Source: Chitinophaga rhizophila (GTDB lineage: Bacteria; Bacteroidota; Bacteroidia; Chitinophagales; Chitinophagaceae). Taken from it: a stretch of 64,000 bases of DNA. Shown here piece by piece: positions 17,198 through 26,321 of the stretch. A program made the translations under genes and the position numbers. Position 1 is the stretch's first letter, and each line of letters starts with the position of its first letter. The stretch is from positions 124,001 through 188,000 of the forward strand of contig NZ_JAICCF010000005.1 of the NCBI RefSeq assembly GCF_019492185.1. Reading direction: 5' to 3'. Below the pieces are notes generated by a model. That model saw only the letters and a list, made by a program, of their open reading frames with translations, ran no database searches and had not been told where the DNA came from.

Positions 17198-18847
17198 ATG
17201 AAACGCTATATAAATCTTTTTATCGTACTTATCACAGGCGCAGGTTTGCTGGCCGCCTGTAACAAGCAACTGGAAGAATACAATCCTTCCGGCCTTACAG
17301 TAGACCAGGTGTTCAGTACCCCCGAAGGCTTTGAGACACTGGTAAGCGCCGCCTATTCCTACAACCGCTGGTGGTATGGAAAAGAGGAAGGGTATAGTAT
17401 CTCTGAAATGGGCACTGACCTCTGGACAAGTGGTACCGGAGATAAGTATCCAGATATTACACAGTACATCAATCTCCAGGCCAGCAATGGCGTGATGAGC
17501 GCATTGTGGAGACAACTATATTCAGCCATCAACCTGTGTAACACAGGAATCGGCCGGGTAGGTAATGCGGGGTTCCCGGAAGAAAAACGCCGCCTGCGCG
17601 ATGCAGAGCTGCATTTCCTCCGTGCCTTCTACTACTGGCATGTAGTAGAGATGTGGGGTGGTGTACACTTTACAGTGACAGAAACCCAAGGCGTTGAAAC
17701 TACAGCTAACCGCACCCCGGTTGATACCTTCTATGCACAGATCTTCCGTGACCTGGATATAGCGGTTAATAACCTGCCGGTTACAACCACTGACTATGGA
17801 CGAGTAACCAAACCTGCGGCACAGGCATTCCTGGCACGCATGTACCTGACCCGTGGCATGAATGACCGCGCAGCAGCGCTGGCTGATTCTGTAATCAACA
17901 ACTATGGTTATACGCTAGTACCGAAGTATGCAGACCTGTGGAGAATGGATAACCTTCAGAACAAGGAAATTGTATGGGCAGTGAACTATATGAAAAACCT
18001 TGTTTTTGACGACAGGCTGGATGCTACCTTGTATCCGAATGGTCACTCCCGCGGCGCACACAACGGGCATCTGATGTTTGCTATGAAATATGATGATCTG
18101 CCAGGTATGCAGCGCGATGTACTGAATGGCCGTCCTTTCAACAGGTATATGCCAACATTGTATCTGCTGGATCTGTTCAATGAAAAAGCAGATGCACGGT
18201 ATAATGCAACCTTCAAATCCGTATGGCTGTGTAATAACCTGAAGACAGCTCCCGCAGGAATGAAACTAGGTGATACCGCTATCATCTGTACCAAATATGT
18301 AGTAACTAATGCAGATACTGCCGGTAAGAGATACCGTGTATATGACAGGAACATGTGTTACTATGACAATCAGGGTGGTAAAGACCGTACCCGTTATGTA
18401 TCGCTGCAGAAATTTGACGATCCTACGCGTGCTGCGATGAATGAAGAACAGAGCGCGAGAGACGCATATATTATCAGGCTGGCTGAATTATATCTGATTG
18501 CTGCAGAGGCACAGATCAAATTGAGCAATCCTGGCAAAGCAGCAGAGTATATCAATGTCCTACGTAAACGTGCCGCTATTCCTGGTCACGAACAGGAAAT
18601 GGAAGTGTCTGCAGCGCAGATGACCGTTGACTTTGTATTAGAGGAAAGGGCGAGGGAGCTGGCAGGAGAACAGCTGCGCTGGTTTGATCTGAAACGTACC
18701 GGTAAACTGGGTACACAGATTGCTGCACATAATCCTGACGCAGCGAGAAATTTCCAGTCCTTCCATAATGTTCGTCCTATCCCGCAGGACCAGATCGATG
18801 CGGTGACTAACAAAGCTGAATTTACTCAGAATCCAAATTATCAGTAA
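17198..18847 (+). CDS. RagB/SusD-family surface glycan-binding lipoprotein
   Basis: A 549-residue lipoprotein with lipobox LLAAC (Cys21) and the SusD layout: N-terminal helices with the motif ELHFLRAFYYWHVVEMWGGV, a TPR-like core, and the C-terminal block LVLEERARELAGE-like (FVLEERARELAGEQLRWFDL). It caps the adjacent SusC barrel and binds the oligosaccharide at the cell surface. It is 27 bases after susC and 20 bases before the CE12-GH28 gene. Confidence 0.95.
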   Translation: MKRYINLFIVLITGAGLLAACNKQLEEYNPSGLTVDQVFSTPEGFETLVSAAYSYNRWWYGKEEGYSISEMGTDLWTSGTGDKYPDITQYINLQASNGVMSALWRQLYSAINLCNTGIGRVGNAGFPEEKRRLRDAELHFLRAFYYWHVVEMWGGVHFTVTETQGVETTANRTPVDTFYAQIFRDLDIAVNNLPVTTTDYGRVTKPAAQAFLARMYLTRGMNDRAAALADSVINNYGYTLVPKYADLWRMDNLQNKEIVWAVNYMKNLVFDDRLDATLYPNGHSRGAHNGHLMFAMKYDDLPGMQRDVLNGRPFNRYMPTLYLLDLFNEKADARYNATFKSVWLCNNLKTAPAGMKLGDTAIICTKYVVTNADTAGKRYRVYDRNMCYYDNQGGKDRTRYVSLQKFDDPTRAAMNEEQSARDAYIIRLAELYLIAAEAQIKLSNPGKAAEYINVLRKRAAIPGHEQEMEVSAAQMTVDFVLEERARELAGEQLRWFDLKRTGKLGTQIAAHNPDAARNFQSFHNVRPIPQDQIDAVTNKAEFTQNPNYQ

Positions 18848-18867
18848 TACCATTAAATCGAAAGCTC

Positions 18868-21051
18868 ATGAAGTTGTATCTATTGGCGCTGCTTATTCCT
18901 TTGATTAGTTGGATACCGACAGATGATCCGCCACGCGTGTTTATGATCGGAGACTCCACAATGGCTGACAAGCCACTGGCAGATAATCCGGAAAGAGGAT
19001 GGGGACAGCTGTTTCCGCTGTTCCTGCAAAAAGGCGTAACGGTAAAGAACTACGCAGTTAATGGTCGCAGTACCAAGAGTTTCATTAATGAGCATCGTTG
19101 GGATAGCGTACTGGTGCAATTAAAGGCCGGAGATTGGGTGTTCATCCAGTTTGGGCATAATGATGCTAAAAAGGATGATTCGACCCGTTTTGCTGCTCCT
19201 AAAGGGGCTTACAAGGACAATCTGATCCGCTTTGTGAAGGAGGCTCGGGCGAAAGGCGCGAATCCTGTTCTTCTTACATCTGTACAACGCAGGAAGTTTG
19301 ATGAGAAAGGCGCGTTTGTAGACCAGCACGGCGATTACCCTGGAGTAGTACGCCAGGTAGCCGCTAGCCTGAAAGTACCGCTGATTGACCTGCATAAAAG
19401 CAGCGAAGCGTTGTTGATACAACATGGCGTTGCTGGCTCCGAGAAGTTGTTTAAGACTACACCGGCAGGTCATTATACTACCTTGCCTAATGGCGTGACC
19501 GACAATACACACTTTAATACCTATGGTGCTACCCTCGTTGCAGGATTGGTAGCCAGAGAGATTAAGGAGAAGAATATCGGCCTGGAGAAATACCTGGCTA
19601 AGCTGGAATTTGAAGGCAAATACCGCTATGAATTACCGGAGATCTATGAGCCGCATTTCAGGAGGGACACGCTGAGTATCGTATCATTCGGCGCGAAACC
19701 CGATGGCGTAACGCTGAACAGCAAGAGTATCAATGAAGCAATCAGCAAGGCTAACAGCAATGGTGGCGGCGTAGTAATGGTTCCTCCGGGTCTGTGGCTT
19801 ACCGGCCCTATTGTGCTGAAGAGTAATGTAAACCTGCACCTGGCAGCGAATGCCGTGTTGCAGTTTACTACAGACTTTGACCAGTATCCGCTTATCGAGA
19901 CTAACTATGAAGGTCTGAGAGCAATGCGCTGCCAGCCGCCAGTATCTGCTACCAATGCAGAGAATATTGCTATCACCGGTAAAGGTATCCTTGACGGTGG
20001 CGGCGATGCATGGCGTATTGTTAAGAAAGACAAGCTGACTGAATCTCAGTGGCGGAAGTTGTTGGCATCAGGAGGTATAGAAGGCGAGGATAAACGCACC
20101 TGGTATCCGACTGCTAAGTCACAGAAAGGCTCTCATACCAAACTGGCCGGTGTCATATCACCAGAGAAAACAGCGGCAGATTACAATGATATCAAGGACT
20201 TCCTGCGTCCTAATATGCTGGTGCTGACAGCATGTAAATACGTACTGCTGGAAGGCGTGACGTTCCAGAACTCTCCGGCATGGTGTCTGCATCCATTACT
20301 GACCGAACATATTACTTTACGCGATGTATATGCTAAAAATCCATGGTATGCGCAGAATGGCGACGGTATTGACCTGGAGTCCTGCCGTTATGCCCGTATA
20401 GAAGGGTGTACGTTTGATGTAGGTGATGACGGTATCTGTATCAAGTCAGGACGTGATGAACAGGGACGCAAGCGCGGTGTGCCTACTGAAGACGTGATTG
20501 TTGATAACTGTACTGTTTATCATGCACACGGCGGTTTTGTAGTAGGTAGTGAAATGTCAGGTGGTGCACGTAACCTGTTTGTGTCTAATTGTTCCTTCCT
20601 TGGTACAGATATCGGCCTGCGTTTTAAGACTACCCGCGGCCGTGGGGGAATCGTAGAGAAGATCTATGTGAACAATATCAACATGAAGAACATTCCGGCA
20701 GAAGCGATTCTGTTTGATATGTACTATATGGCCAAAGACCCGGTAGTACTTGCCGGAGAAAAGCGGGAAGCGCCGAAGGTAGAGCTGCATCCTGTTACAG
20801 AGGCAACGCCGCAGTTCCGGGACTTCCACATCAGTAATGTGGTATGTCACGGCGCAGAAAAAGCCATCTTTATCCGCGGCCTGCCTGAGATGCCGATCAG
20901 CGATATTTTCCTGAAAGATATTACTATCAAAGCCAAAAAAGCCGGCGACTGTATCGTTGGAAATAATATCAGTATGACCAATGTGAAGCTGATTACAGAA
21001 GACGACGGAAAACTGAATGTGCAGGATAGTAAACAGGTAAGTAAGAAATAA
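18868..21051 (+). CDS. Two-domain pectinase: CE12 rhamnogalacturonan acetylesterase plus GH28 polygalacturonase
   Basis: A 727-residue fusion with a signal peptide (about 1-16). Residues ~23-245 are an SGNH esterase: nucleophile S30 in MIGDSTMAD, oxyanion Asn in QFGHND, and the D-x-x-H pair in DNTHFNTYG. Residues ~265-715 are a GH28 right-handed beta-helix: N-x-D in NGDGIDLES, the Asp pair in VGDDGICIKSG, HGG in HAHGGFVVGSE, and R-x-K in GLRFKTTRGRGG. One polypeptide thus removes acetyl groups and cuts galacturonosyl linkages of the same chain. Expected location is periplasm or cell surface. Confidence 0.92.
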   Translation: MKLYLLALLIPLISWIPTDDPPRVFMIGDSTMADKPLADNPERGWGQLFPLFLQKGVTVKNYAVNGRSTKSFINEHRWDSVLVQLKAGDWVFIQFGHNDAKKDDSTRFAAPKGAYKDNLIRFVKEARAKGANPVLLTSVQRRKFDEKGAFVDQHGDYPGVVRQVAASLKVPLIDLHKSSEALLIQHGVAGSEKLFKTTPAGHYTTLPNGVTDNTHFNTYGATLVAGLVAREIKEKNIGLEKYLAKLEFEGKYRYELPEIYEPHFRRDTLSIVSFGAKPDGVTLNSKSINEAISKANSNGGGVVMVPPGLWLTGPIVLKSNVNLHLAANAVLQFTTDFDQYPLIETNYEGLRAMRCQPPVSATNAENIAITGKGILDGGGDAWRIVKKDKLTESQWRKLLASGGIEGEDKRTWYPTAKSQKGSHTKLAGVISPEKTAADYNDIKDFLRPNMLVLTACKYVLLEGVTFQNSPAWCLHPLLTEHITLRDVYAKNPWYAQNGDGIDLESCRYARIEGCTFDVGDDGICIKSGRDEQGRKRGVPTEDVIVDNCTVYHAHGGFVVGSEMSGGARNLFVSNCSFLGTDIGLRFKTTRGRGGIVEKIYVNNINMKNIPAEAILFDMYYMAKDPVVLAGEKREAPKVELHPVTEATPQFRDFHISNVVCHGAEKAIFIRGLPEMPISDIFLKDITIKAKKAGDCIVGNNISMTNVKLITEDDGKLNVQDSKQVSKK

Positions 21052-21229
21052 TGATCACTGGTCAGGAATGGGGGTGAAGATCCTGCCGAGGGAGGATAGT
21101 ATCCGTCAGGATAATCATGCGGATTGGCTTTATAGGTTCATATTATCAACCTGTATACAAAACGGGTCCTCATTCCTGCACTATGGTTATTTCAAATATT
21201 AATAGAACCAGACTATCATAAATACAGAC

Positions 21230-23122
21230 ATGAAGAAATTACTGAATACGCTACTGCTGCTGTTTCCTGTTATTAGCTTTGCACAGTCGGCAAAGATGGC
21301 GGAGACTATGATCAGGATCTGGGGAGATTCCCTGCAGCTGGCTGGACGGCGTGCACACTGGACATATGATCAGGGAGTTGTACTGGAAGGTTTTGCAGGA
21401 CTTTGGAAGAATACCGGGGATGGAAAGTACTTTCAGTTTATCCAGAAGGGCATCGACCACTATATTGAGAAAGATGGTACAATCAGAACATACAAGGTTG
21501 AAGATTATAATATTGATCATATTAAGAATGGCCGTGCGCTGTTGTTGCTATATAAAGTAACAAATGAGGAGAAATATAAGCTGGCTGCTGATAAACTGAA
21601 AGCACAGCTGGACAAACATCCACGTACCAAAGAGGGTGGCTTCTGGCACAAGAAGCGCTATCCTTATCAGATGTGGTTAGATGGTTTGTACATGGCAGAG
21701 CCGTTTTATGCCGAGTATGCTGCTATGCACCATGACGAAGCTGCATTCAAGGACATCACCCGTCAATTTGTATTGATGGAAGAGCATTCTTTGGATAAAA
21801 AGACAGGACTATTATACCATGGATATGATGAGTCAAGAGAACAACGCTGGGCGGATAAGACCACTGGTCGCTCTCCTAATTTCTGGGGTCGCGCCATGGG
21901 TTGGTATGGCATGGCGCTGGTTGACGCACTGGAATACTATCCTGCTGCTCACCCGGGCCGGGACAGTCTCCTGCAGATATTGAACAGGATGGCTGTAGCA
22001 GTTAAAAAATACCAGGATCCAGCTAGTGGCTGCTGGTATCAGGTGCTGGATAAAGCTAATGCTAAAGGTAATTACCTGGAAGCCTCTGCTTCTTCCATGT
22101 TTGTATACGCATTGGCCAAAGGTGTAAGACTGGGTTATCTGCCCGCCACTTACAGCGCAGTTGCCGAAAAGGGTTATAAGGGTATTATGAAGCAGTTTAT
22201 CCGTACCGCGCCTGAAGGAGGCGTTAACCTGGAAGGTACGGTGAGTGTAGCCGGCCTGGGTGGCGATCCCTACAGAGACGGTAGTTACGAGTACTACCTG
22301 AGTGAAAAGGTTGTAACCAATGACCCTAAAGGCGTTGGCGCTTATATGATGGCTGCCAATGAAATGGAGCAGGCAGCAATCCCGAAAACAGGTAAGAACG
22401 TAACTGTTACACTGGATAACTACTTCAATAATGAATTTAGAAAAGGTATTACTGGTCAGCAGGAGTCCTGGCACTACGTATGGAATGAAATGGACAACGG
22501 CGGTTTCTCGCTTTGGGCGCATATATTTCACAACAGAGGTGCTGTAACCAATACCTTATCCGAAGCCCCTACAGCAGCAACGCTGGCCAAATCCAATGTG
22601 CTTATCATTGTTGATCCGGACACTGAGAAAGAGACACCAAAGCCTAACTTAATGACAGCAGCTCATGCTACTGAGATCCATAAATGGGTGGAGAAGGGCG
22701 GTGTGCTGGTTATTCTGCAGAATGATGCAGGTAACGCTGAAATCAAAGCCTTCAATACCTTGACAGAGAAGTTCGGTATCCGTTTCAAAGAAGATAGCCG
22801 GAACCATGTAGAAGGCAGGCAGTTTGAACAGGGTGCTTTATTCCTGCCACCAGGCAATCCAGTGTTTACTAAAACGAAGAAAATCTATATCAAGGAGATC
22901 TCTACCCTTGAACTGAAAGAGCCTGCCAAAGCACTGTATACGGATAAGGGTGATGTGATTATGGCAACTGCTAAAGTGGGTAAAGGAGCAGTATTTGCAA
23001 TAGGCGATCCCTGGTTTTATAACGAATACCTGGATGGCCGCCGGCTACCTGCATCTTTTGAGAACTATCAGGCAGCGACCGATCTGACTGAATGGATCTT
23101 CAGACAGACACGTCGGAAATAA
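21230..23122 (+). CDS. GH105 unsaturated rhamnogalacturonyl/glucuronyl hydrolase with C-terminal DUF4350-like domain
   Basis: A 630-residue exported protein (signal 1-~18). Residues ~20-370 are the alpha/alpha-barrel of GH105, with the catalytic Asp151 in MWLDGLYMAEPF and the block RSPNFWGRAMGWYGMALVD. Residues ~385-630 are an alpha/beta domain (NVLIIVDPDTEKE, GGVLVILQNDAGNAEI, GKGAVFAIGDPWFYNEY) resembling DUF4350/GATase-like folds, absent from plain YteR-type enzymes. It removes the unsaturated uronic acid left by pectin lyases. The 178-base gap before it holds only a weak stem (ATCCTG/CAGGAT, 21080-21112). Confidence 0.88.
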   Translation: MKKLLNTLLLLFPVISFAQSAKMAETMIRIWGDSLQLAGRRAHWTYDQGVVLEGFAGLWKNTGDGKYFQFIQKGIDHYIEKDGTIRTYKVEDYNIDHIKNGRALLLLYKVTNEEKYKLAADKLKAQLDKHPRTKEGGFWHKKRYPYQMWLDGLYMAEPFYAEYAAMHHDEAAFKDITRQFVLMEEHSLDKKTGLLYHGYDESREQRWADKTTGRSPNFWGRAMGWYGMALVDALEYYPAAHPGRDSLLQILNRMAVAVKKYQDPASGCWYQVLDKANAKGNYLEASASSMFVYALAKGVRLGYLPATYSAVAEKGYKGIMKQFIRTAPEGGVNLEGTVSVAGLGGDPYRDGSYEYYLSEKVVTNDPKGVGAYMMAANEMEQAAIPKTGKNVTVTLDNYFNNEFRKGITGQQESWHYVWNEMDNGGFSLWAHIFHNRGAVTNTLSEAPTAATLAKSNVLIIVDPDTEKETPKPNLMTAAHATEIHKWVEKGGVLVILQNDAGNAEIKAFNTLTEKFGIRFKEDSRNHVEGRQFEQGALFLPPGNPVFTKTKKIYIKEISTLELKEPAKALYTDKGDVIMATAKVGKGAVFAIGDPWFYNEYLDGRRLPASFENYQAATDLTEWIFRQTRRK

Positions 23123-23172
23123 TTCGTAATACTGTCGATGGAAGTGGTGCATTGACGCATTAAATATGAACT

Positions 23173-24618
23173 ATGCAATTGAATAAACAGTTTCTGAAAG
23201 AAAAGGAACGTCCTGTGTTGCCCGAAAAGGTACTCCAGTTTGGTACGGGCGTCTTGTTACGCGGATTGCCTGACTATTTCATTGATAAGGCTAATAAGGG
23301 CCGCATTTTCAATGGCCGTGTAGTGGTGGTGAAGTCTACTGATAAAGGAAATACGGATGCTTACGGCGAACAGGACTATCTGTATACGCACTGTATCCAG
23401 GGTATTATGCAGGGTAGGAGAGTAGAGGAATATGTTGTAAACGACGCTGTGAGCAGAGTATTATCTGCTGCCAGTGACTGGCCGGCAGTATTAGCCTGTG
23501 CTAAAGATCCTGAAATGGAGATCATTATTTCTAATACCACAGAGGTGGGTATCACACTCACTGATGACGATGTACATGCTGCACCACCTGCTTCTTTTCC
23601 AGGTAAGCTGCTTGCCTTTCTGTTACAGCGCTATCAACACTTCGGTGGTGACAATAGCAAAGGTATGGTGATCATTCCTACTGAGCTGATTCCGGATAAT
23701 GGTACCAAACTGAAAGACATCCTGTTGGCACTGGCAAACCAGAACCAGCTGGAAGGTGATTTCATCAACTGGTTAACAAACGCTAACCATATCTGTAACT
23801 CACTGGTGGATCGTATTGTACCGGGCGCGCTTCCGGCAGTTGCACAGGCTGCAGTAGAAGAACAACTAGGTTATCAGGATAAACTGATGATCATGTCTGA
23901 ACCCTATGCTTTATGGGCAATAGAAACAGGTAATGAGGCGGTTAAAAAGAAGTTATCTTTTGCTGCCGCTGACAGTGGCGTCGTGTTAGCCCCGGATATT
24001 GATATCTTTCGCGAACTGAAATTGCGCCTCCTGAATGGCACTCATACACTCAGCTGCGGACTAGCAGTACTAGCAGGTTTTGAGACTGTGAAAGATGCGA
24101 TGGAAGATCCAGCAATGGAAAGTTGTATCTCTGCATTAATGCAGCACGAAATCGTGCCTGCCATCACAGATGTAGCCATCCGTGAAGACGCAGCCCTGCG
24201 CTTCGCGGGAAGTGTGTTGGACCGCTTCAGGAACCCATACATTGAACATCGCTGGCTGAGTATCACCATGCAGTATACCTCTAAAATGAAAATGCGGGTG
24301 ATTCCTATCATTATAAGGCATTATCAGCGTGCAGACGAAGTGCCTGCATTAATGGCGCTCGGATTTGCGGCATTCCTCTTGTTCATGCGGGATGGGCAGG
24401 TTACAGATGATCATGCAGACTATTTTAAAGAAAAATGGCAAAGGCTGGAGCCCGCCGTATTGGTCCAGACAGTATTGAAAGATGCTGCTATGTGGAGCAC
24501 TGACCTGACGAAGCTACCAGGCTTTGCACATGCAGTAACAGTCATGCTGGGCGCATTACTTCATGAAGGAGCGCCTTCATTAATCAGACGAGTATCAGAA
24601 GAAACAACGATAGCTTAA
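23173..24618 (+). CDS. uxaB: Tagaturonate reductase (altronate oxidoreductase)
   Basis: A 481-residue cytoplasmic enzyme of the mannitol dehydrogenase superfamily. It opens with VLQFGTGVLLRGLPDYFIDKAN, a Rossmann nucleotide-binding region, and carries the NTTEVGIT and LRLLNGTHTLSCGLAVLAG blocks (catalytic Lys-Asn-His region). It reduces D-tagaturonate to D-altronate with NADH, step two of the galacturonate isomerase pathway. It is 50 bases after the GH105 gene and 10 bases before uxaA. Confidence 0.92.
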   Translation: MQLNKQFLKEKERPVLPEKVLQFGTGVLLRGLPDYFIDKANKGRIFNGRVVVVKSTDKGNTDAYGEQDYLYTHCIQGIMQGRRVEEYVVNDAVSRVLSAASDWPAVLACAKDPEMEIIISNTTEVGITLTDDDVHAAPPASFPGKLLAFLLQRYQHFGGDNSKGMVIIPTELIPDNGTKLKDILLALANQNQLEGDFINWLTNANHICNSLVDRIVPGALPAVAQAAVEEQLGYQDKLMIMSEPYALWAIETGNEAVKKKLSFAAADSGVVLAPDIDIFRELKLRLLNGTHTLSCGLAVLAGFETVKDAMEDPAMESCISALMQHEIVPAITDVAIREDAALRFAGSVLDRFRNPYIEHRWLSITMQYTSKMKMRVIPIIIRHYQRADEVPALMALGFAAFLLFMRDGQVTDDHADYFKEKWQRLEPAVLVQTVLKDAAMWSTDLTKLPGFAHAVTVMLGALLHEGAPSLIRRVSEETTIA

Positions 24619-24628
24619 ATAAACGAAT

Positions 24629-26293
24629 ATGACGGGATTGAAAAGGAAAGTCCTGAAAGTACATCCGCAGGATAATGTGGTGGTGGCACTCACGGACCTG
24701 AAAAAAGCAGAGCAGGTGCAGGACAATGGCCAGGTATATATACTGACAGATGATGTTCCGGCGAAGCACAAATTTACAGAGACAGCGCTGAAAACCGGGG
24801 ATGCAATAACTATGTATGGCGTACTGGTTGGCCGCGCAAAAACGGATTTGCCGGCAGGAGCCAGGATAGCCGTAGGAAATGTTCAACATGCTGCCAGTGA
24901 CTTTCAGCTGGCCAAATCACGCAAGACCGCTTGGCATATACCAGATGTCTCGAAATGGAAAGACCGTACGTTTCAGGGCTATCACAGACCTGATGGCAGT
25001 GTAGGTACAGGCAATTATTGGCTGGTGATCCCGATGGTATTCTGCGAAAACAGGAATGTTGAAGTATTGCGGGAAACACTGGTGGAAGAACTGGGTTATG
25101 GACGTCCGAGAAAATATGCCGCTTTTGCCCGCAAGCTGGTAGAACAGTATAAGAATGGTGCAGGTGCTGATTCAATACTGGAAACAACCTATACAGAACA
25201 AGAAGCCGGTAATGGTCAACAGCGCTTGTTTGAAAATATTGATGGTATTAAATTCCTCACGCATGATGGTGGGTGCGGTGGTATAAGACAGGATGCACAA
25301 ACTTTATGCGGTCTTCTTGCCGGATATATCACACATGCCAATGTAGCCGGTGCTACCGTATTAAGCCTCGGCTGTCAGAATGCTCAGATCAACATGCTGG
25401 AAGAGGAGATTCGTAAGCGTTCACCTCAATTCAGCAAACCGCTGTTTATACTGGATCAACAGCAGACCGGGACAGAGCAGGCTCTGATCACTGCTGCTGT
25501 AAAGCAGACAATGGCCGGACTAATAGAAGCAAACAAGATACAACGTAAGCCAGCGCCACTTTCAAAGCTGTGTATCGGATTGGAATGCGGTGGCTCTGAC
25601 GGCTTCTCAGGTATATCAGCAAATCCCGCTATTGGTTATACATCTGATCTGCTGGTTGCCTTGGGTGGATCTGTAATTCTGTCCGAATTTCCAGAACTCT
25701 GCGGAGTCGAACAGGAGATGAGCGACCGTTGTGTGGATGAGAATGATGCACTGCAGTTCATAGAACTGATGCGTACTTATCAACGGCGCGCTGAAGAAGC
25801 TGGCTCCGGTTTTGACATGAATCCGTCACCTGGTAATATAAAGGATGGACTGATTACAGATGCTATCAAATCAGCTGGTGCTGCCAAAAAGGGAGGTACC
25901 TCTCCGGTGGCAGCAGTACTGGACTATCCACAACAGGTATCCAAGCCAGGACTTAACCTGCTTTGCACACCCGGTAATGATGTAGAGTCAACTACCGCAG
26001 AGGTGGGGGCTGGCGCTACCATCGTGCTGTTTACTACAGGCCTGGGTACGCCTACCGGTAATCCTGTCACGCCAGTTATTAAACTATCCAGTAATACCAA
26101 GCTCTATGAGCGCATGCCAGACATCATAGATATCAATACAGGCACTATCATCGATGGAGAAGAGTCTATTCCGGAAGCCGGAGAACGTATCCTGAATTAT
26201 GTCATTGATGTAGCCAGTGGAGTTACCCAAGCCAGATCCGTCATCAACGGACAGGACGATTTTATTCCCTGGAAAAGAGGTGTATCACTGTAA
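24629..26293 (+). CDS. uxaA: Altronate dehydratase
   Basis: A 554-residue enzyme combining an N-terminal SAF domain (about 1-95) with a C-terminal UxaA dehydratase domain (VGTGNYWLVIPMVFCENRNV; LTHDGGCGGIRQDA; LECGGSDGFSGISANPAIG; EFPELCGVEQEM). Conserved Cys and His residues in these blocks bind the metal. It dehydrates D-altronate to 2-keto-3-deoxy-D-gluconate. Ten bases separate it from uxaB, and it ends 28 bases before uxaC. Confidence 0.93.
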   Translation: MTGLKRKVLKVHPQDNVVVALTDLKKAEQVQDNGQVYILTDDVPAKHKFTETALKTGDAITMYGVLVGRAKTDLPAGARIAVGNVQHAASDFQLAKSRKTAWHIPDVSKWKDRTFQGYHRPDGSVGTGNYWLVIPMVFCENRNVEVLRETLVEELGYGRPRKYAAFARKLVEQYKNGAGADSILETTYTEQEAGNGQQRLFENIDGIKFLTHDGGCGGIRQDAQTLCGLLAGYITHANVAGATVLSLGCQNAQINMLEEEIRKRSPQFSKPLFILDQQQTGTEQALITAAVKQTMAGLIEANKIQRKPAPLSKLCIGLECGGSDGFSGISANPAIGYTSDLLVALGGSVILSEFPELCGVEQEMSDRCVDENDALQFIELMRTYQRRAEEAGSGFDMNPSPGNIKDGLITDAIKSAGAAKKGGTSPVAAVLDYPQQVSKPGLNLLCTPGNDVESTTAEVGAGATIVLFTTGLGTPTGNPVTPVIKLSSNTKLYERMPDIIDINTGTIIDGEESIPEAGERILNYVIDVASGVTQARSVINGQDDFIPWKRGVSL

Positions 26294-26321
26294 TCTACTA
26301 ACCAACATTAAAACGTCTATA

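Noticed and set aside
21833..22531. Minus-strand reading frame of 232 codons
   Set aside because: It is opposite the catalytic region of the GH105 gene, which is unambiguous.
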